Assembly: GCF_965140245.1 (NCBI RefSeq)
Contig: NC_134052.1
Coordinates: 186,001 to 250,000, forward strand
Length of the DNA: 64,000 bases
Direction of reading: 5' to 3'
From: Athene noctua
Taxonomy: Eukaryota > Chordata > Aves > Strigiformes > Strigidae
Shown: in pieces, positions 24,902 through 39,900 of the stretch
Position numbering within the stretch: position 1 is the first letter of the stretch
Layout of the letters: the number at the start of each line of letters is the position of its first letter
Notes under the pieces: model-generated
Told to the model about the DNA's origin: nothing
The model's input: only the letters and a program-made list of their open reading frames with translations
The model's database searches: none
Translations under genes and position numbers: made by a program

Positions 24902-27900
24902 TCATCGTCGAACAGGAACCAGTAGTTGGGTTGCAGTCATAGAATCTGGAAAAAGGCTATGGTACGTTGGAAGAGGTACATACGCTGCTGTAATCATTTT
25001 ACCTAATCAGAAGATTTAAAAATTTTTTTTAAAAAAAACAGTATTTGGTCATTTCTGTAAATAATGACAAAATGTAGGTCTCTACATGAAATCCACTCAC
25101 CTGCAAACCACCTCCCATGCAACGCATTTACAGCTGCAATGGCAGCAGCAATTGAAGGACATTTGACATACACATTGCCCTGTAATACAGAAGTGTGACA
25201 GTCCATTAGAAGCTTGGAAAAAGTCCCACATCATCTATTTTCAAGACATTTCCTCAGTGTGGCTGTGACAGAGGCACACCTGCCTCACTGGTGTCTGCTG
25301 GTATCAACCAGTAACGCAGAACAAGCATGACGAAACAGAGTAGTGGACAGCTTTCTACTGACATGCATCACCGTAACTCTAACAGTTATCTTGGCATGAA
25401 ACTTTTATAAATAGGATTTGCAAAACACACCAAATGCGAGGTTGATCTGAAATCAACTAGTAATGGATTGCTCAATTGCTCATGACGACCCTTCAGAAAG
25501 AGCATGTAATGGCTTCTAATTACAAATCTCATGAAAAACAGAAAAGCACAGTTTGGCTAGCCATAAAGTTCTGTAAATCACCAACTTTAACCAGAAATAC
25601 TTAACTAGATAGGCAAGTTCAGTCTGGTTTTCAAGGAATCAAGCATTCCCCATTCCCCAGAGCAGGAAGGATGTCCAGCACTTCAATGAAAACTGGTACT
25701 GTAAAAATTCTCCTACATGAACTTCAGCATCTGTCTGTCTTTACCTGAACAAAGACTGAGACTAAGGGAAAAACCCATCACAGCAAGGCAAGAAGAGCCT
25801 ACGATGGTGTCTAATGAGAATGACAGACTGATCTTTTAACTTTGCCAGAGATAGCTGAAGTTTTCTATCTGCAGATTAAGCACTAAACCAGCCTAATCCA
25901 GAGTACTGCAGTATTCACATTCAACAGCTCAATACAGACACCCACAGTAAGGTGCAATGCATTTTTCTGGCTGCCTGCTTAAAAATAGACTACTACCAGT
26001 AATTTTTGAACCAGATCAGATTCCAGCTGAAACAGGTTTTACAGGAAAAGAATATATTAAGAAACAGAACTCAGCCTTCCCTTTAGCAGCCTTTGCCTGG
26101 CTGTACTACTGTACTAACTATTCCCCCTGTGATCTAACTCATTTCTCGGGGTGGGGGGGGAACAGGGGACAGAACTTTAGATCAGGGGCTGATGTTTAAG
26201 GCACTAAGCAATTCACATGCACAGTTCTGTTCTCAGCCTCCCCCTGCACAGGCATCCCAGCTGCTTAAATGGTGAAACGAGATACAACAACATAAAGCCT
26301 TAGTTTTCCTTAACACACCAGTGTAGACTAGTGTGGTACATGAGACCACACGTTTAGCTGGGACTGCAATCTTTTCACCCACAACAAATCACATCTTCAT
26401 GGCTGATTACTGACAGCCCTTAGCATGGGAAGTCTGGTTGTCTGGGAGAGAGCCCTAAAAAGATGGGAGATGAAAACACATAAAGATAACATGACCAGAA
26501 TCTAAGCCTGGAAAACAGAATAGCACAGTGGAAACTTACATACAAACACAGTATTTTTAAGTATCAGTGGGTATTTTACTTCTAGGTTATCACTGCTACT
26601 GTGACTAAGTGGATTTCACATAACAAAGCTAACTCATGTTTTTTCTTTTAAATCTACTTGCAAACGTGAAGCAGATTTGTAGCTCCATGTGCTCAAACTT
26701 ACATGAGGTACAGTTGAGGGCTGTTGCATTTGAGGGTGATGTTTTTCTGGGGGTTTGTGTGTTGGGTTTTTTTTGTTGTTGGGGTTTTGTTTTGTTTTCC
26801 CCTATCTGTCAAAGGACATTGTTTCCTCTAAGATAGTAATAGACTAACATACTGTGGGAAAGGTTTCTATTACACCTCCCATCAGCCCAGAATTCCCAAC
26901 ATACCAGTGATCTTGAAGATTAAAAATGTGCTAGGGAAGAGTATGTTGGTTTATGTACCAGACTGAAGATCATCTCTAATTTAACATCTCAGTAATCCCC
27001 ATGAAAGGGTTTCAGGTGACAACAGTCTTCTGAAGAAGCAGTAAATTATAACAAAGGTTTCTGAGTGCCAAGTGCATCACCAGGGCACCACAATTCCATC
27101 TAAGCAATAGTAACAGTGGCAGTAGTGTAGATTTCAGCCTCGCACAACAGAAGGGAAGACATCAGGCTGCTTCCAGGGTCTGACAGTCAGAAATTAATTT
27201 GACTATGTGAGCATCTGAAAAATGTACTTCAGTTCGAGCTGTGAATTCTATATAAAACAGGTTCAAGCAGGCCCATCTCTTTACAGACCTTCCGCAGTTT
27301 ATATTTTAAGAGCTAAAATGCAGGAGAAAAGATAAGCAGTCTGGGGATTGTGTAAACAAAGTGAACACAGAACAAAAAAGTATTACTAGCCTTTTTAAGA
27401 TGCAGGCTGAGAGTCCCTCAAAACAGGCATTAACCTATAACTAAATCTGCATCAGTAGCCCTTTTTCTTCTCCTCTGTTATAAATCTAGGTGCTCCTACT
27501 GCCCACTGCAAGCCTTTAACATTACTAGTGAGCGCAACTGTTTCCAAGCGCGAGATGAGACATGCGTTTAACTGCACATTTTGAATCTGCCGGAGCAGGG
27601 TGTCCCTCATGCTAAAGCCTGTACTCTCTAGAAAGAGAGGAAAGTGTAAGACCCTGGCTTTTGGGATATGCACAGCCTAAGGGAAAAGCCAAATGCCAGA
27701 ATTAAAGGGGTCACTACTCTTCAGCCTGTATTTCCACAGTAACTTCAGCTGTGTAAATCTAAGAGTGGACTGCAGCACCAGAAAACTGCATTCAAGTTAC
27801 AGACAATAACTAAAAACAGGAGGGGACAACCTACATCCTGCAAAAACTACAAAATAACTTCCAGAAATTTAGATTCAGTTTAGGAAAAAGCCAATAGTAT

Positions 27901-30900
27901 TTGTAATGCTCCCTCTATACACTACGAAGCAACAAAACTCCTAAGATCCACTCAGTCTCTCCTTGGAACCAGGCATACCTGAGCTGAGTTTTTGTCTACA
28001 TAGATGTGGATAACTCCTCCATGTTTGTTACATTCCTCAATCACATCATCTTTAATTTCTGTGTCCCAGCCAGCTTCTTCTTCACTGTAGGGAGTGGAAG
28101 AACAGGACAGAGATGGAACTGTTATCACTTGGACAAAATCCACCCCAAAACCCATCAGAAAAACCTCTGCAACATTCTGATTCCTTTCCCAGATGTTAAA
28201 GTCTTCAACAAATGCTAAACAAAACCAGCCAATAATAAATCACTTACGTTTGAGGATTAAACATGTTGGAAAGCTGGAAGCACTGTGTTGCAAGTGGTTG
28301 TACAGAAGCAGCTGCAGCCAGAACTGTTGTAATGGAAAGAAACAGTAACAAGTCTAAGAACACACTATGCATTGCTCCAAATTGAGTGTCTTCTATCTAT
28401 TCTTTAAAATCCCGACGTTCAGCAATAGTAGCAACAGCTCTAACTAAACAGAAAGTCGAAGGCAAGAAAGCAAAATTGTAACTAGACACTATGATAGAGA
28501 AATTTTAAATTGATTAATCCCAAAAATAACACAGATGCACTACAACTGAAACTGAAAAATGAAAAGATAACTCCGTACGTCAGTTTTGGCATTGTCAATT
28601 TAAACATTTAAATGCAGATATATGCATCCCCACATGCATCTAAAAATTCTGCCTGATTTGGATGCCAGCAGCACCTTTTAATTTTTTTCTCCTCATGGAA
28701 GCCAAGCAGCAGCTCAGGATGGAGTAGCACCACCCCATCTGACTTCACAGGAAGTGACAGACATATCTTTGAGATTTCTCAAAATATATTTTAAGCACAT
28801 TGAATTACCCTTCAAAAAAGTATATCTGTACTTTTGTTCCTTGGAAACGCATAACGTAGGAAGTATCTGACATCTAAAATTATAAACATTTTAACTGTAG
28901 AATAGATCTAGACTCTTTCCCAGTAACTATGAAATTATTACTTGTCGTTTATTGTTGCTCATCACAGTACATCTTATTAAAAATAAGCACTGTCTTATAA
29001 GCTGCCCTTTCCCTAGGCTGTAAGCTGCTGTTAATTTAACTAACAGCCACCTTCTCTCTACATATACAGACATTAAGGGCTGCACAAGTAAGACAGTGAC
29101 TAACCCAGGGACAGGAACCCCAAACTCCTGATTCTCAAATGGTACCTCTAGTCCCTATGCCTAATGCAGGAAAAAAACCCCACACCCAACCACACCCAAA
29201 CCCACGAACAAAACCACAAACCCACACATTTTCTAGGATTAACATATGGCTGGGGAATGTTACCAACACTGAAGAAATGCTACTAAGAAAAGGCAAAGTG
29301 TTTAAAATACATTCTGTTATTTTCAGTCAATAACCGATAGTATGATCCCTACAGACATAAAAAACACTAACACAATATAATTTCTCAGGCTGTTGGCAAA
29401 CTCTACACCAGAAGCATTTCACTTACAGGTATCTTCAACAAAACCTACTGGTGACAATTTATATCAAATGCTAGTTTACCTTCATTCTGCTGAGATAGTC
29501 TCGTTTGTAAATCTAAAAAAAAAAAAAAAAAGAATATACAGAAGTTAATCAGTACGCTTGCTAGCATTATTGTACCATTACCTGCCAGCCAGGTTGTATT
29601 TTTGTGGTTAAGAGCTTGTTCAAGTACCTCAACCCATTCTCACTGTTCCTCTCTAGTTGTGAGTAGTTTCACTAATTTCAGCTTCTCAGCTAGAACATTC
29701 CATTCTTGATAAGAGATTCCACAAAGGTAAACATATTTCAAAAAGAAACAATCTTAAAAGGAAAGACATGACCATGTCCTTTAATTCAATGTATTGTTTC
29801 CACCCTGCCTTTGCTGCACTTGAACTCTTTGTAAGACATTATTCTGTTCCATGAGAAAATAATTAAAGCAATTCTTACAGGCATTAGAAGTTTAGCATCT
29901 TTACTAATAGAAAGCATTTAAGGACAGTTATCCAAATGCAACATTCTGAAAGCCGTTATCAAATTTAATTTCAAGTAGAATAACATGGTATTTCACCTGC
30001 TCTCTTTTCATGTAAGTGTCACAATGACACAAGTTCTATTTTTCAAATTCAAAACATTTTCAAACGTTCAGTACATTTAATTTGCCAAGAAAACACTAAT
30101 TACTTGTTTGACAATATATAGACATCCCCATGTGAAGTAATGGGAACAGACAAATGCAGACTTTCTAAGCACTTTTGAGTATATGACTCCAATACTTGAC
30201 ATCTTTAAATCAACAGAGTGCAAGAAATGTGCACAAGCCTCTTCACTTAAGTTCAAATTCAATTCACAGGAACACAAGGCTTAGTTAGAAGACTAAAGTC
30301 ATCGTATTAAATCACTTGTTTAGAAAGCAATGAAGCGATGGACCCCCAAATAAGCTTCCAAGCTTACTTGGAAATACCTGAAAGTTTAAAATATCAACAT
30401 ACTTTTTCCCTTTCTAATAAATCTTCCTCCACAATACTGGGGGACTGACACAAGGAAATTTTTTTGCTCAAAGTATTAGGCAGTGAGAGCCCTGAAGCCA
30501 AGTGTCTCCCCCAAGTGCCTTCCCAAGTGACTTCCATAATAGAACACATACTGGGAACCATATTGAAAAGTAAGAGATGGAAGGAGCAAGCTCTGAGGCC
30601 TGGACTGTAACAAGAACTGACTATGTTTAGCATGTTTTCCATCTAGATCTGGAACACAAGGAAATCCTCAGCTCCACAGAGAAATACCATAATGGGGAAG
30701 GACTATCTTGGCCTGTATTCTCTGCAGAAAGTACAGGGATTTGGCCAAATCTGTACGTATTACCTAGTTATTTACTACGCAAATGTTTCTGTAAACAAGT
30801 ATGTTTTAAAAATAGTAAAACCCCAGATCTCCTAGATCTCTCTAGATGAGGACAGAGACTTCTCCCTCTACAATTCTGACACAACTGCACACACTCATCA

Positions 30901-33900
30901 TGAGCAGCTGAACTCCCCAGGCGCCCGTCACCCTGGGGCTCTGAAGCCAAATGCTCCAGGCCACCTGCACCACATGTGGCAAATGGACACAGATCACCAG
31001 TTCAAATTCTGTCTAGGAACAAGAATCAAATCTGTTCTAAACACAGGAAGATCAGCTAACAGTATCTTTTGGCAACACATTTCATAGGTTAATTATCTAC
31101 CACCTCTGAAACATAATCCCCTGCCTACCAAATCTTTCATCAACCAACTGAACCTTCTTGTTGGTCATGACTGAAGAATCATCCTCTCACTTTTAAATTC
31201 ACTCTGAATTTAGAAATTCATTGTCACTTCATTGTCAACTCTTATTCTTCCCTACATGCAAATTTAAATATTATGTGGAAACTAAAATTAATACATCTGC
31301 CAAGTTATGATCAAAGTAACTTTTTCAGTATGTTCTGGATATATGTTCTATGAAAGCAGCAAGTTCAGCATAACTAAGAAGTACACGCTTAGTACAGAGA
31401 AAGCAGAAATACAGAAATATCTACCAAAGCATTTTGTGAAACAGCTATCTTTAAATAAACAAAAGCCTGCCAAGTATTCTCCAGTTTTCTAAGTAATTGC
31501 TTACAACAGAATAGCAGATCAAATCGAGGTCCTGGCTAAGAACACCTATTTGTTCCTCTACTGCAGCAGACTATCTCAATCTTTTTCATAAACAGATAGT
31601 TCCTTCCCAAAAGGATGTTTTGTCCCACAAAGCATTAGAAGTATGCTCTATAGCCTCATGGCTATTTTTAGATGGAATTTACTGGAAAATAGAAAAGTAC
31701 ACAGCTACAACTGTTTAGTTTCAATCCTTTTTCCTGCTGGATTTTTCTCTGTGGGAATAACGTCCAAGTTCTTCGGTCCCCCATAAAACAAACTTTTTAG
31801 CTTCCCTATTTTAGCTCGATTCAACCCATCTTGAACACAGGTGACCAGAAGTGTTCATGTGTACATGTTACATCTCTCATGCTCAAGTATGATACCTCTA
31901 GGAACACAGATGCCCTTTCAAAGATGCATCACACTGACAGTTCATATTCACTCACTGATAAACTGGAGTTCTTAAATATTTTCCTCCTCCTTGGCCATCT
32001 TTTACTGCTGAGCTCCCAGGCTATACAACTAGAATTTGTTTCAATCATGAACAGGTGAACAATGTACAACACCCCAAGATTCCACTGACAGCACCTCTAC
32101 ACGTATTTACTTACCTCACTCCTACTCTTGCTGACCACTGTTATTCATGTATATATTAAACAAGATCAGCCCAACACCTGAACTTTGGCTTCAACAACAG
32201 CCTCTAACTTTCCCAGCTTTCACCCAAAAAAAATCCCTCTTTCTTTGAGCCATCTTCTTCACACATCTTGTACTTCCTGTACTACTCACTTCTCTAAACT
32301 TCCAAAGGACACAGCTCAGAAGTTCAGAGAGTTCTACTACTGCTTCTCTGTCTAGGAAGGTCAGTTTTAATCCAAGACTGTTAAGTCTTAATGTAGTTCC
32401 TCTGAAAGTATGTCACACTTTAATAATACTCTCCAGTTTACCCATCTTTAGTATGACTTTTGAAGGGAGGGAAGTGAAGTCAGGTAACATGACTGGAAGC
32501 CAGCCAGATTACACTCTTCAAGTGTAGGTAATCTAGAATTAGATACTCCATCTATATATCTATATATATATATCACAGACTCAAAATATTTATCGATAAT
32601 ACCAGATGTCAGACATTGTATTTCATGTACCTACTTATTAATTTGATGTGTTTTCTTACTACTCTGAACTAAGTCTCTTCAGCTCTTGGCTTTGCTTCTA
32701 CGTTATGAATAATTTGGTTTTTTAAAATACATATTCCTAGCTTATCCTCCTCAAATTCCAAACTTTATGACCAGTGTTCCCACTAGAAACTGAGACAATG
32801 AGATTATTTTGAAACATCCTGGAAGTAACTTTTCTTCAACGTCAGCCCTGCCTCCTTTTTATTTTCCCTCTTCACGAGTTGGTAAATACTCATCTATGCT
32901 TTTACAAGGTCTAACTCAATCTGACTGTTAGCAGGTAATTCTCATTTTATCAATTTCCCAAACTAAAAATACTGGTTTATTATCAGTTCTTTTTCCTATT
33001 CTTCATAGGCTCTGTGCTTATTTGCTCTTTCTTTTGAGACAGTTAATCACCCAGGCTGGTGTGGAGCCCATTTCTAACAGGACTGTTTCTTCTTTCTGCA
33101 GAATAAAGATCCAATGCAGCATTACCAATTGGGAACTGAAGAAACTTTTTACATCCTGCCTGTGCAAACATCCAAGTTGCTTAGACCAGATGACTTTATT
33201 ACCTTGTTTCTTCAACCACTGCTTTTGAAATCAGAAGCCTTACTTACAGACCTGCTTTGTTTATCCTTCCATTTAAACTTGAGCAACTAATGATCCCTCA
33301 AGTCAATGGTCATTTCTATTCTCACCCATAACATCTTCATTACTTACCAAATTGAGTTTAAAATAGCATCCCCTCTTCATGAGTCAGTGAGTGTTTGATG
33401 AAGAAATTTGTCGGATATCACATCCAGGAATATCTGGGCCCCACCATTATTACTAGCAATTCTTCTCCAATCTGTATCAGGGAAGTTAAAGTCTCCCATA
33501 ATGACATAATTCCTGGTAGTAATTTTCTCTAACAAGAGTAAAGAGATCTTTAATCCATAACCAAATCTCACTTTGGGGATAGCTCATGACTCTATGGTAG
33601 TAAACAGCTTTATCTTTTTCTAAAGTTACTTCTGCATTATTCCTTTTGTACAATACAAGTGGAATAAACAATGCTGCTCCTACCACTTTTATTTCTACAG
33701 TTATTCAACATGCACATTCTTCAAAAACCTATATTCAGCCTTATCATTTATTCCTCCACAGCAATGTCTCCCCAATTCTACGCTATCCCAACAGTTCAGC
33801 TGTGTCAAGCATTTTCAGCCATGTTCCCCATTTTGGAAGTTTAGATTTCTTCGGTTGGTTTGTTTCAAATATGGGGGTGGGGAAAGACTTGGTATTTTTT

Positions 33901-36900
33901 TTTTAAATATTTCTCTCATTTCTCACTGACTACACTCACTTTCAAGCAAGACTGTCATACCACTTTATCACGTACATTAAAGGTGATCTAATTTCAGTGT
34001 TTTACATATCCTTCTCCTTCTGGACTGGATATGCTTTTTCCTTGACACTGTGTTGTCTTCTTTCTCTTCTCAAATAGGAAAAGACCTAATTCCTCAATCC
34101 ACACTGTAATTTCACCAGCCAGTTCCTTTTCCTTCCAAGGGTATAGCTATACAAAGACCCTATTATACTCTTTTAGCAACTGTCCACAGTTTCATGTGTG
34201 TGCTCTTAAAACCTAGATTTCAGTAACATGATTCAGGTCTACCTTAAGTTCGAATCACTTCTGTCACAAAGTCTGCTGGAAGACAAATAAAACAATGCCA
34301 CCTATTCTTTGTTGCTTTCTAACACTTCTCACACATTCCAGCATATAGTCATTTGTGACATTCAAGCCTTTTCTACTGCTACGACAATTCAGCCCCCTTG
34401 TTCTTGTATTAATAAAAAATAACAAGAAAAAATTCCACTCTACAAATTGCTTATCTCCTGCAGGAGGTTACTCATTGCTCTAGTTCTGAAGCCCTCTTGG
34501 ACAGTGTGTTGTTTAGGCCAACTATGAACTAGCAGCAGCAATCATATCCTCAGCCTCATTCCCTCTTGCAACAGACTGAAGTCTCGGTAACACTTCAACA
34601 TACCCCCTTGCAGAACACACAAACTATGGACAATTGCAAGTAACATACACATTCCCTGACAGTGTCCTTACCAGGACAAACACTGTGTGAAAACTAACAC
34701 TACTGTAGTCTTAGTTGCCGTGTTCCCCATAAAGTCCTAATAATCTTCTTGGCGCTGGTACAGCTCTGTTTTTTCAGAAGGGTCAACCCCCTTCCAATTA
34801 TAAGCCTGCCATTTTAAACAGTCAACATTTACACTGCATTAGAACATAAAAGTCCCCATTAGCACAGGGAATAATAAAGACAAAGAGATGAAGACTTGGA
34901 TGAATTAAACTACAAGAGAGTTGCCAAAAATAACACAAAATTAATCACATTCAATTATATACTGTCACTGTGTATTTGCTCATAGATTTGCATGTTCTAA
35001 AGTCTGTAAAACATGTGTAAAACCTATGTTCTCGTTTTAAAAGACCACAAAATGTAGTTAAGTACCTTGTCTCGAAATTATAAAGCATGAAGTATTTTTG
35101 AAGAATAAATAGGTCATCGTTTCTTACCTGCCACAGCTCCAAATGCCAAAGACCCGCTCATCTGCAGAGCCTGCTGTGCAGCTGGGGGAATCTGCAAACC
35201 AGTACCTAGAGCAAAATATGAACATACCCTGTAGCAAGCACTTTTCATTTACTTAGGGATGCAGTCTTACTTTTGTCAAAAGCTTAAAAATACCATTCCA
35301 TACTTTCAGCATGATATTCTGTGAGGTGTATTAACTCAAATTCTGTATTTTCACACATTGCCTACTATCATCACACGTACCTTCTGCAAGTCTTGCCATC
35401 AACTGAAGGCGACCAGTTGTTCCCAAGTCAATTCCAGTCCGTTCCAACTCATCACTGTCCAAAAACGAACTAGCACTGGAAGCATCAGTGCGCTCAGTTA
35501 CATGTCCAACTTTCATTGGCCTACCAGCTAGCTCAAATCCATTGAGTTGTTCCAAGGCCTTTTTGGCACACTCAGAATCTGAGAACTGTAGATTGGAAAA
35601 ATAAAAATTCAGTAATTCTGCCTACAGGATTCAACACCACTTCTATTGTATGTAATAGCCACAGTTACATAAACGTGAGAAACACTAGATTTAAGGTAAA
35701 GGTAGTTACAAGCTAACCTAAATGTGCTCTGTATTTTCCATTTAAACTGAACACACACAAGATTGGATATTTACTTTCTCATATTTAGAAAATAATATAT
35801 TTAAATATAAATTACTGTCGAAGCTAGAGCATCTAGATATTGCAATCAACAGAAGTCATGGCTGCAGTTCCCTTTCAACACTTTCCAATAACGACAGTCA
35901 CTTCCTTTGTAACCTTGTGTTTTCCCGATTATTAGGCCTAGCATAAAGGACACAGCCAGCATAAAGATGAACCAATAACCAAACTGTATTTGATACAAAA
36001 GGGTCAGTACATGGGTGAGTGCTGAGGGTACAAACAAGTCAGTCAGATTATACATAATTGACATCAATCCCACTGACCCCAACAACGACACCGCACGACC
36101 AACAATGGTGGAATAAATGGTGACATGCAGTCTCCCATAGAAGGGACAGGAGACAACCGAGTCAACAAACCAAACACATAAGACCAAGGAAGCCACATAC
36201 TGAATCTCTACACAGCCCGCGTTTACAAAGGCCAGACCTGACTGGAGCCCAGTCCCAGGGAGGCGGGAGGTCCTTCCCCAACAGGGAACTCTGCACAGGG
36301 CATCCCCCTCACACACAGACACTGCCCCTCCTGCAGTGGTCCCAGCTTTTATCCCTAAGGGGGACACCTGACCTTGGGTTACTTAATGCAGACCCCTGGG
36401 GCTCCTTTACCCAATGGCTCTGTCTGCCAGGCCGGCTGCACCCTGGAGGGAAGCCTAAAGGCAAACTCACCCCCCTTTGGGAAGGGCTGTGGGAATCACC
36501 CACATGTCAACCTTAATTTGGGGCTTGGGGTTGAAACCCCAGAATTTCACCTTGTAACTGCCATGCAGTTACTGGCTATTTAACAGATGTTCTGCTTTAC
36601 ATCAAATTAAATATACTAATATTCTGTCAGTGTTAAAACCATCAAATATTGGGCATATAGTTAGCTTGGTTTCACTTGTCACCAAGTGCCAGAGGTCCCA
36701 GCTGAGACTTTCTTTCCCCCTGACAAATTGCCAGGTCAATCAAGAAACCCAAGTTCACAAAATCATGTGTCCAAGGGTCATGAGGAAAGATGTTTTCAAC
36801 TGAAAGTTTTAACCTCTGAAACTTACTTCCCCTAAAAATCTCAAATTCAATCATTTTCACAGGACTCACAATACCCACAGAGAACCGGCACAAAGAAAAA

Positions 36901-39900
36901 GGCTGCTGTATGTCCTGCAACATGACATTTCTAAGATGAGACTGAACAGACTGTCGAGTAACCTATACTACTTCATGGGAAGGTTATACTCAGAAATGTC
37001 TAAGAAGTCTGGCAACTCCAGTCGTACCGTAATAAATCCATATCCTTTTGAGCGTCCAGTTTCACTATCCATCATCAGCTGAATGCTTTCAATCTAAAAA
37101 TAAGAATAAAGCTGTTTATTATTAGACATTTTGTAACAAGACACAAGATAGCACAACAAAACCTGAATACAACCCTGCCAAATATACATATAGAAATTTT
37201 TTTTAAAATCAGTTTCTCAGTCCTTCAAGTCAAAATTAGTGCACAAGCAGCTAGGTAAGTATTTTGATACTAAACCAGAAGCAGGTAGACATAAAGGATA
37301 AATTGTACATCACTTTTGAGTCCAGCTACAGGCAGAGGCTTGGTCCTGACACAAAATTCTAGCAAAGAGTATGCAGACATCATCAAATCCTAACTGAAAC
37401 ACTACAGTCATAGAATATCATATACTGAGAATCTCCATTTAACAATTAAGGTAAGAAAAGCAGTTTGCATGTCTTTGACAAGGGACTTGAAGAAAAAGGT
37501 GCATATTTTAAATAATTCTTGGCATATGGGAACTCCTAGAAGTTTACAGATACTGAATTTAAAACATAGTAAGTCATCCATGAGCCATAAGAAGTGCTGG
37601 GAAGAGAGAGCAACAGAGAAGTAAGAGGAGAAACTGAGTTTACGATGGGAGTATATGGAATCAGAAGGAAAAAACCTTCACAGCTCTACAGTAAGCCTCC
37701 TAAACTACGTTAATCCTACTGCCAGACCTCAAGAGAAAACAAACCAAGAATAGTCATGTGCATTAATATTTAATAAACTGATGCAATTTTCCAGGCTTTT
37801 GCACAACAGAATTAAAGGCATACACATATTGAATCTTAAAAAAGCATCTAAAAAGCACTGTTACAGTATGTATGAGGCAGGATTAATAACCAAAGGTAGT
37901 AAGAAAAAACAGCAATGGACTTGGTAATTTTTTATTTTCTATTAACAGCATATTAAGCATACTACTTTCTCCCCCTATCTAATAATGATATACCCAAGTT
38001 ACCTTAGTTAGGACAGTAGGGCTAATATTTGTTATAACTCCACCGTAAACCTCAGTTTCAATCTGCTGACTTCTGCAACTCTCTCTACAAAACCGTATTA
38101 CCATGTTGCAAACCAGAGCCCAATGATGAGGAGTGAAAAGGGGCCTGTGTCAGACCTGTACATGACATACCACTAGTTCAAGGTAGCAACATGAGCTAAA
38201 ACTTAAAAAAAATCCTTAGAAACAGATGAAACTACTACAATCACAGTGAACATAACTCTGACCCAATTCTGTGCTTTGTGCTTTAACCTGTGATATAGGG
38301 CTCACGATCACAGGGAGATGGGGAGAGATGTTTACAAGCTGCAAAAGCAGGATAGAAAATACAGATATTGGGGGTTTGTGTTTTGTTTTGTAATTTTAGG
38401 TACTCACTGAATTCTCAGCTTTCTTTCATAAGACCTGCCATTTAAAATCACTGGATCACATGACAAGTCAAGGTTCTGATTTGTTCTGAAATACTAACTA
38501 TGGAACTGAAGCCTCGTGAGTGTACAGGCACAGAAAAGTGAGAAAAAGAAACCAATGTTTTGCAGGTGTGAAGTTGAATTATTTCCAGAAGCTGCAAGCA
38601 CTCCACAACCAATCTAAGTTTTTCAAATAAACTACTGCAACACAAGCCAAATTAAAATTTACCCTGCCAAATGGCTCAAAAATTCCTCGAAGCATATCTT
38701 CAGTTATGTTGAAGTGTAGTGATCCCACATAGAGCCTCATAGGACCAGCACTGCCCTTCTGCAAGTTATTTGCCATTGCTGCTGCTCTGTTTTTCTCTGC
38801 CTAAGGGAAAAAGAAAAACTCACCTTCTGTAAGAATTTAATAAAAACCCCTAACATAAGCACTATAAATCTATCAGATTCAATAAAAAATACAAGCTGTT
38901 TTATAATCTGCACACTATCCATCAGACTTAACTTAAAATCTACAAAATCCAAGACCACAATCAAGTATACAAAGCTTCCAGAAGCCCTCAAACTGAACAA
39001 TTTCATGCAGAATTGTGGCTTGTATCCAGTAAATGAACACTTTTTACCTATGCTGGAAAGCATACATAATATATACTACCATTCTGTAACACTATTACAG
39101 TTTCATTATTACTACTGTCTTAACATCTGTGTTTTCAAAATGCATTTATATCACTTTGATTTGCTTTAATTTGCCTGTCAACTATGGGAAACAAAGGCCC
39201 CTTTAGAATCGGTCTTGTTAAGGTTTTCCAAATGTTCAGTGGTAACCAACTTTTCAAACAGTTTTCCAGCAAGATAAAAGAGGCACTACTCAACATGAAC
39301 AAAAATGACATTTACAACTCCTTACCTGTGATGCTTGTACTATGATTGGTACACCCAAGACTCTCTGTCCAGTTAGTCCTATTGCCAGAGGCACTGAACT
39401 AACATCAACAAATTCTACATAGGCAATTCCCTTTGAACGCCTGGAATTTCTATCTGAAATCATTCGAACATCACGAACCTGAAAGACAAGTACAGAAATG
39501 CTGTTAGAGATAACAGAAAAGACTAATGCAGTCCATTTCTCAGAAAGGTATTAAGAGCCAGACAATTATTTGCCAAGCCAACGGCTTTGTAATTATTCTA
39601 CAAAACTTGAGTAGCACAAACCTATCTTAACAAACATATCCCAGAGGCAAGCTAACATTAAAAGCTGCCATTCAAAGTCAAACATAGTATGCTACAGGAA
39701 CAGGGGCAACAGAATACTTGCAGCACTATAACGCTTTAAGCCAGGACCTTACAGCTGATGGAACAAAAAAGTTTTCAAAATTAAAAGTTAAATGAATTTT
39801 TAAATGACACTGTAACTGCAGACCTATCTGCAAAAGACAAACTTTGAGAAATGCAGTTGTTTGAATCAGAATTGTATTGCTATGTTTTGCATCACATCAC

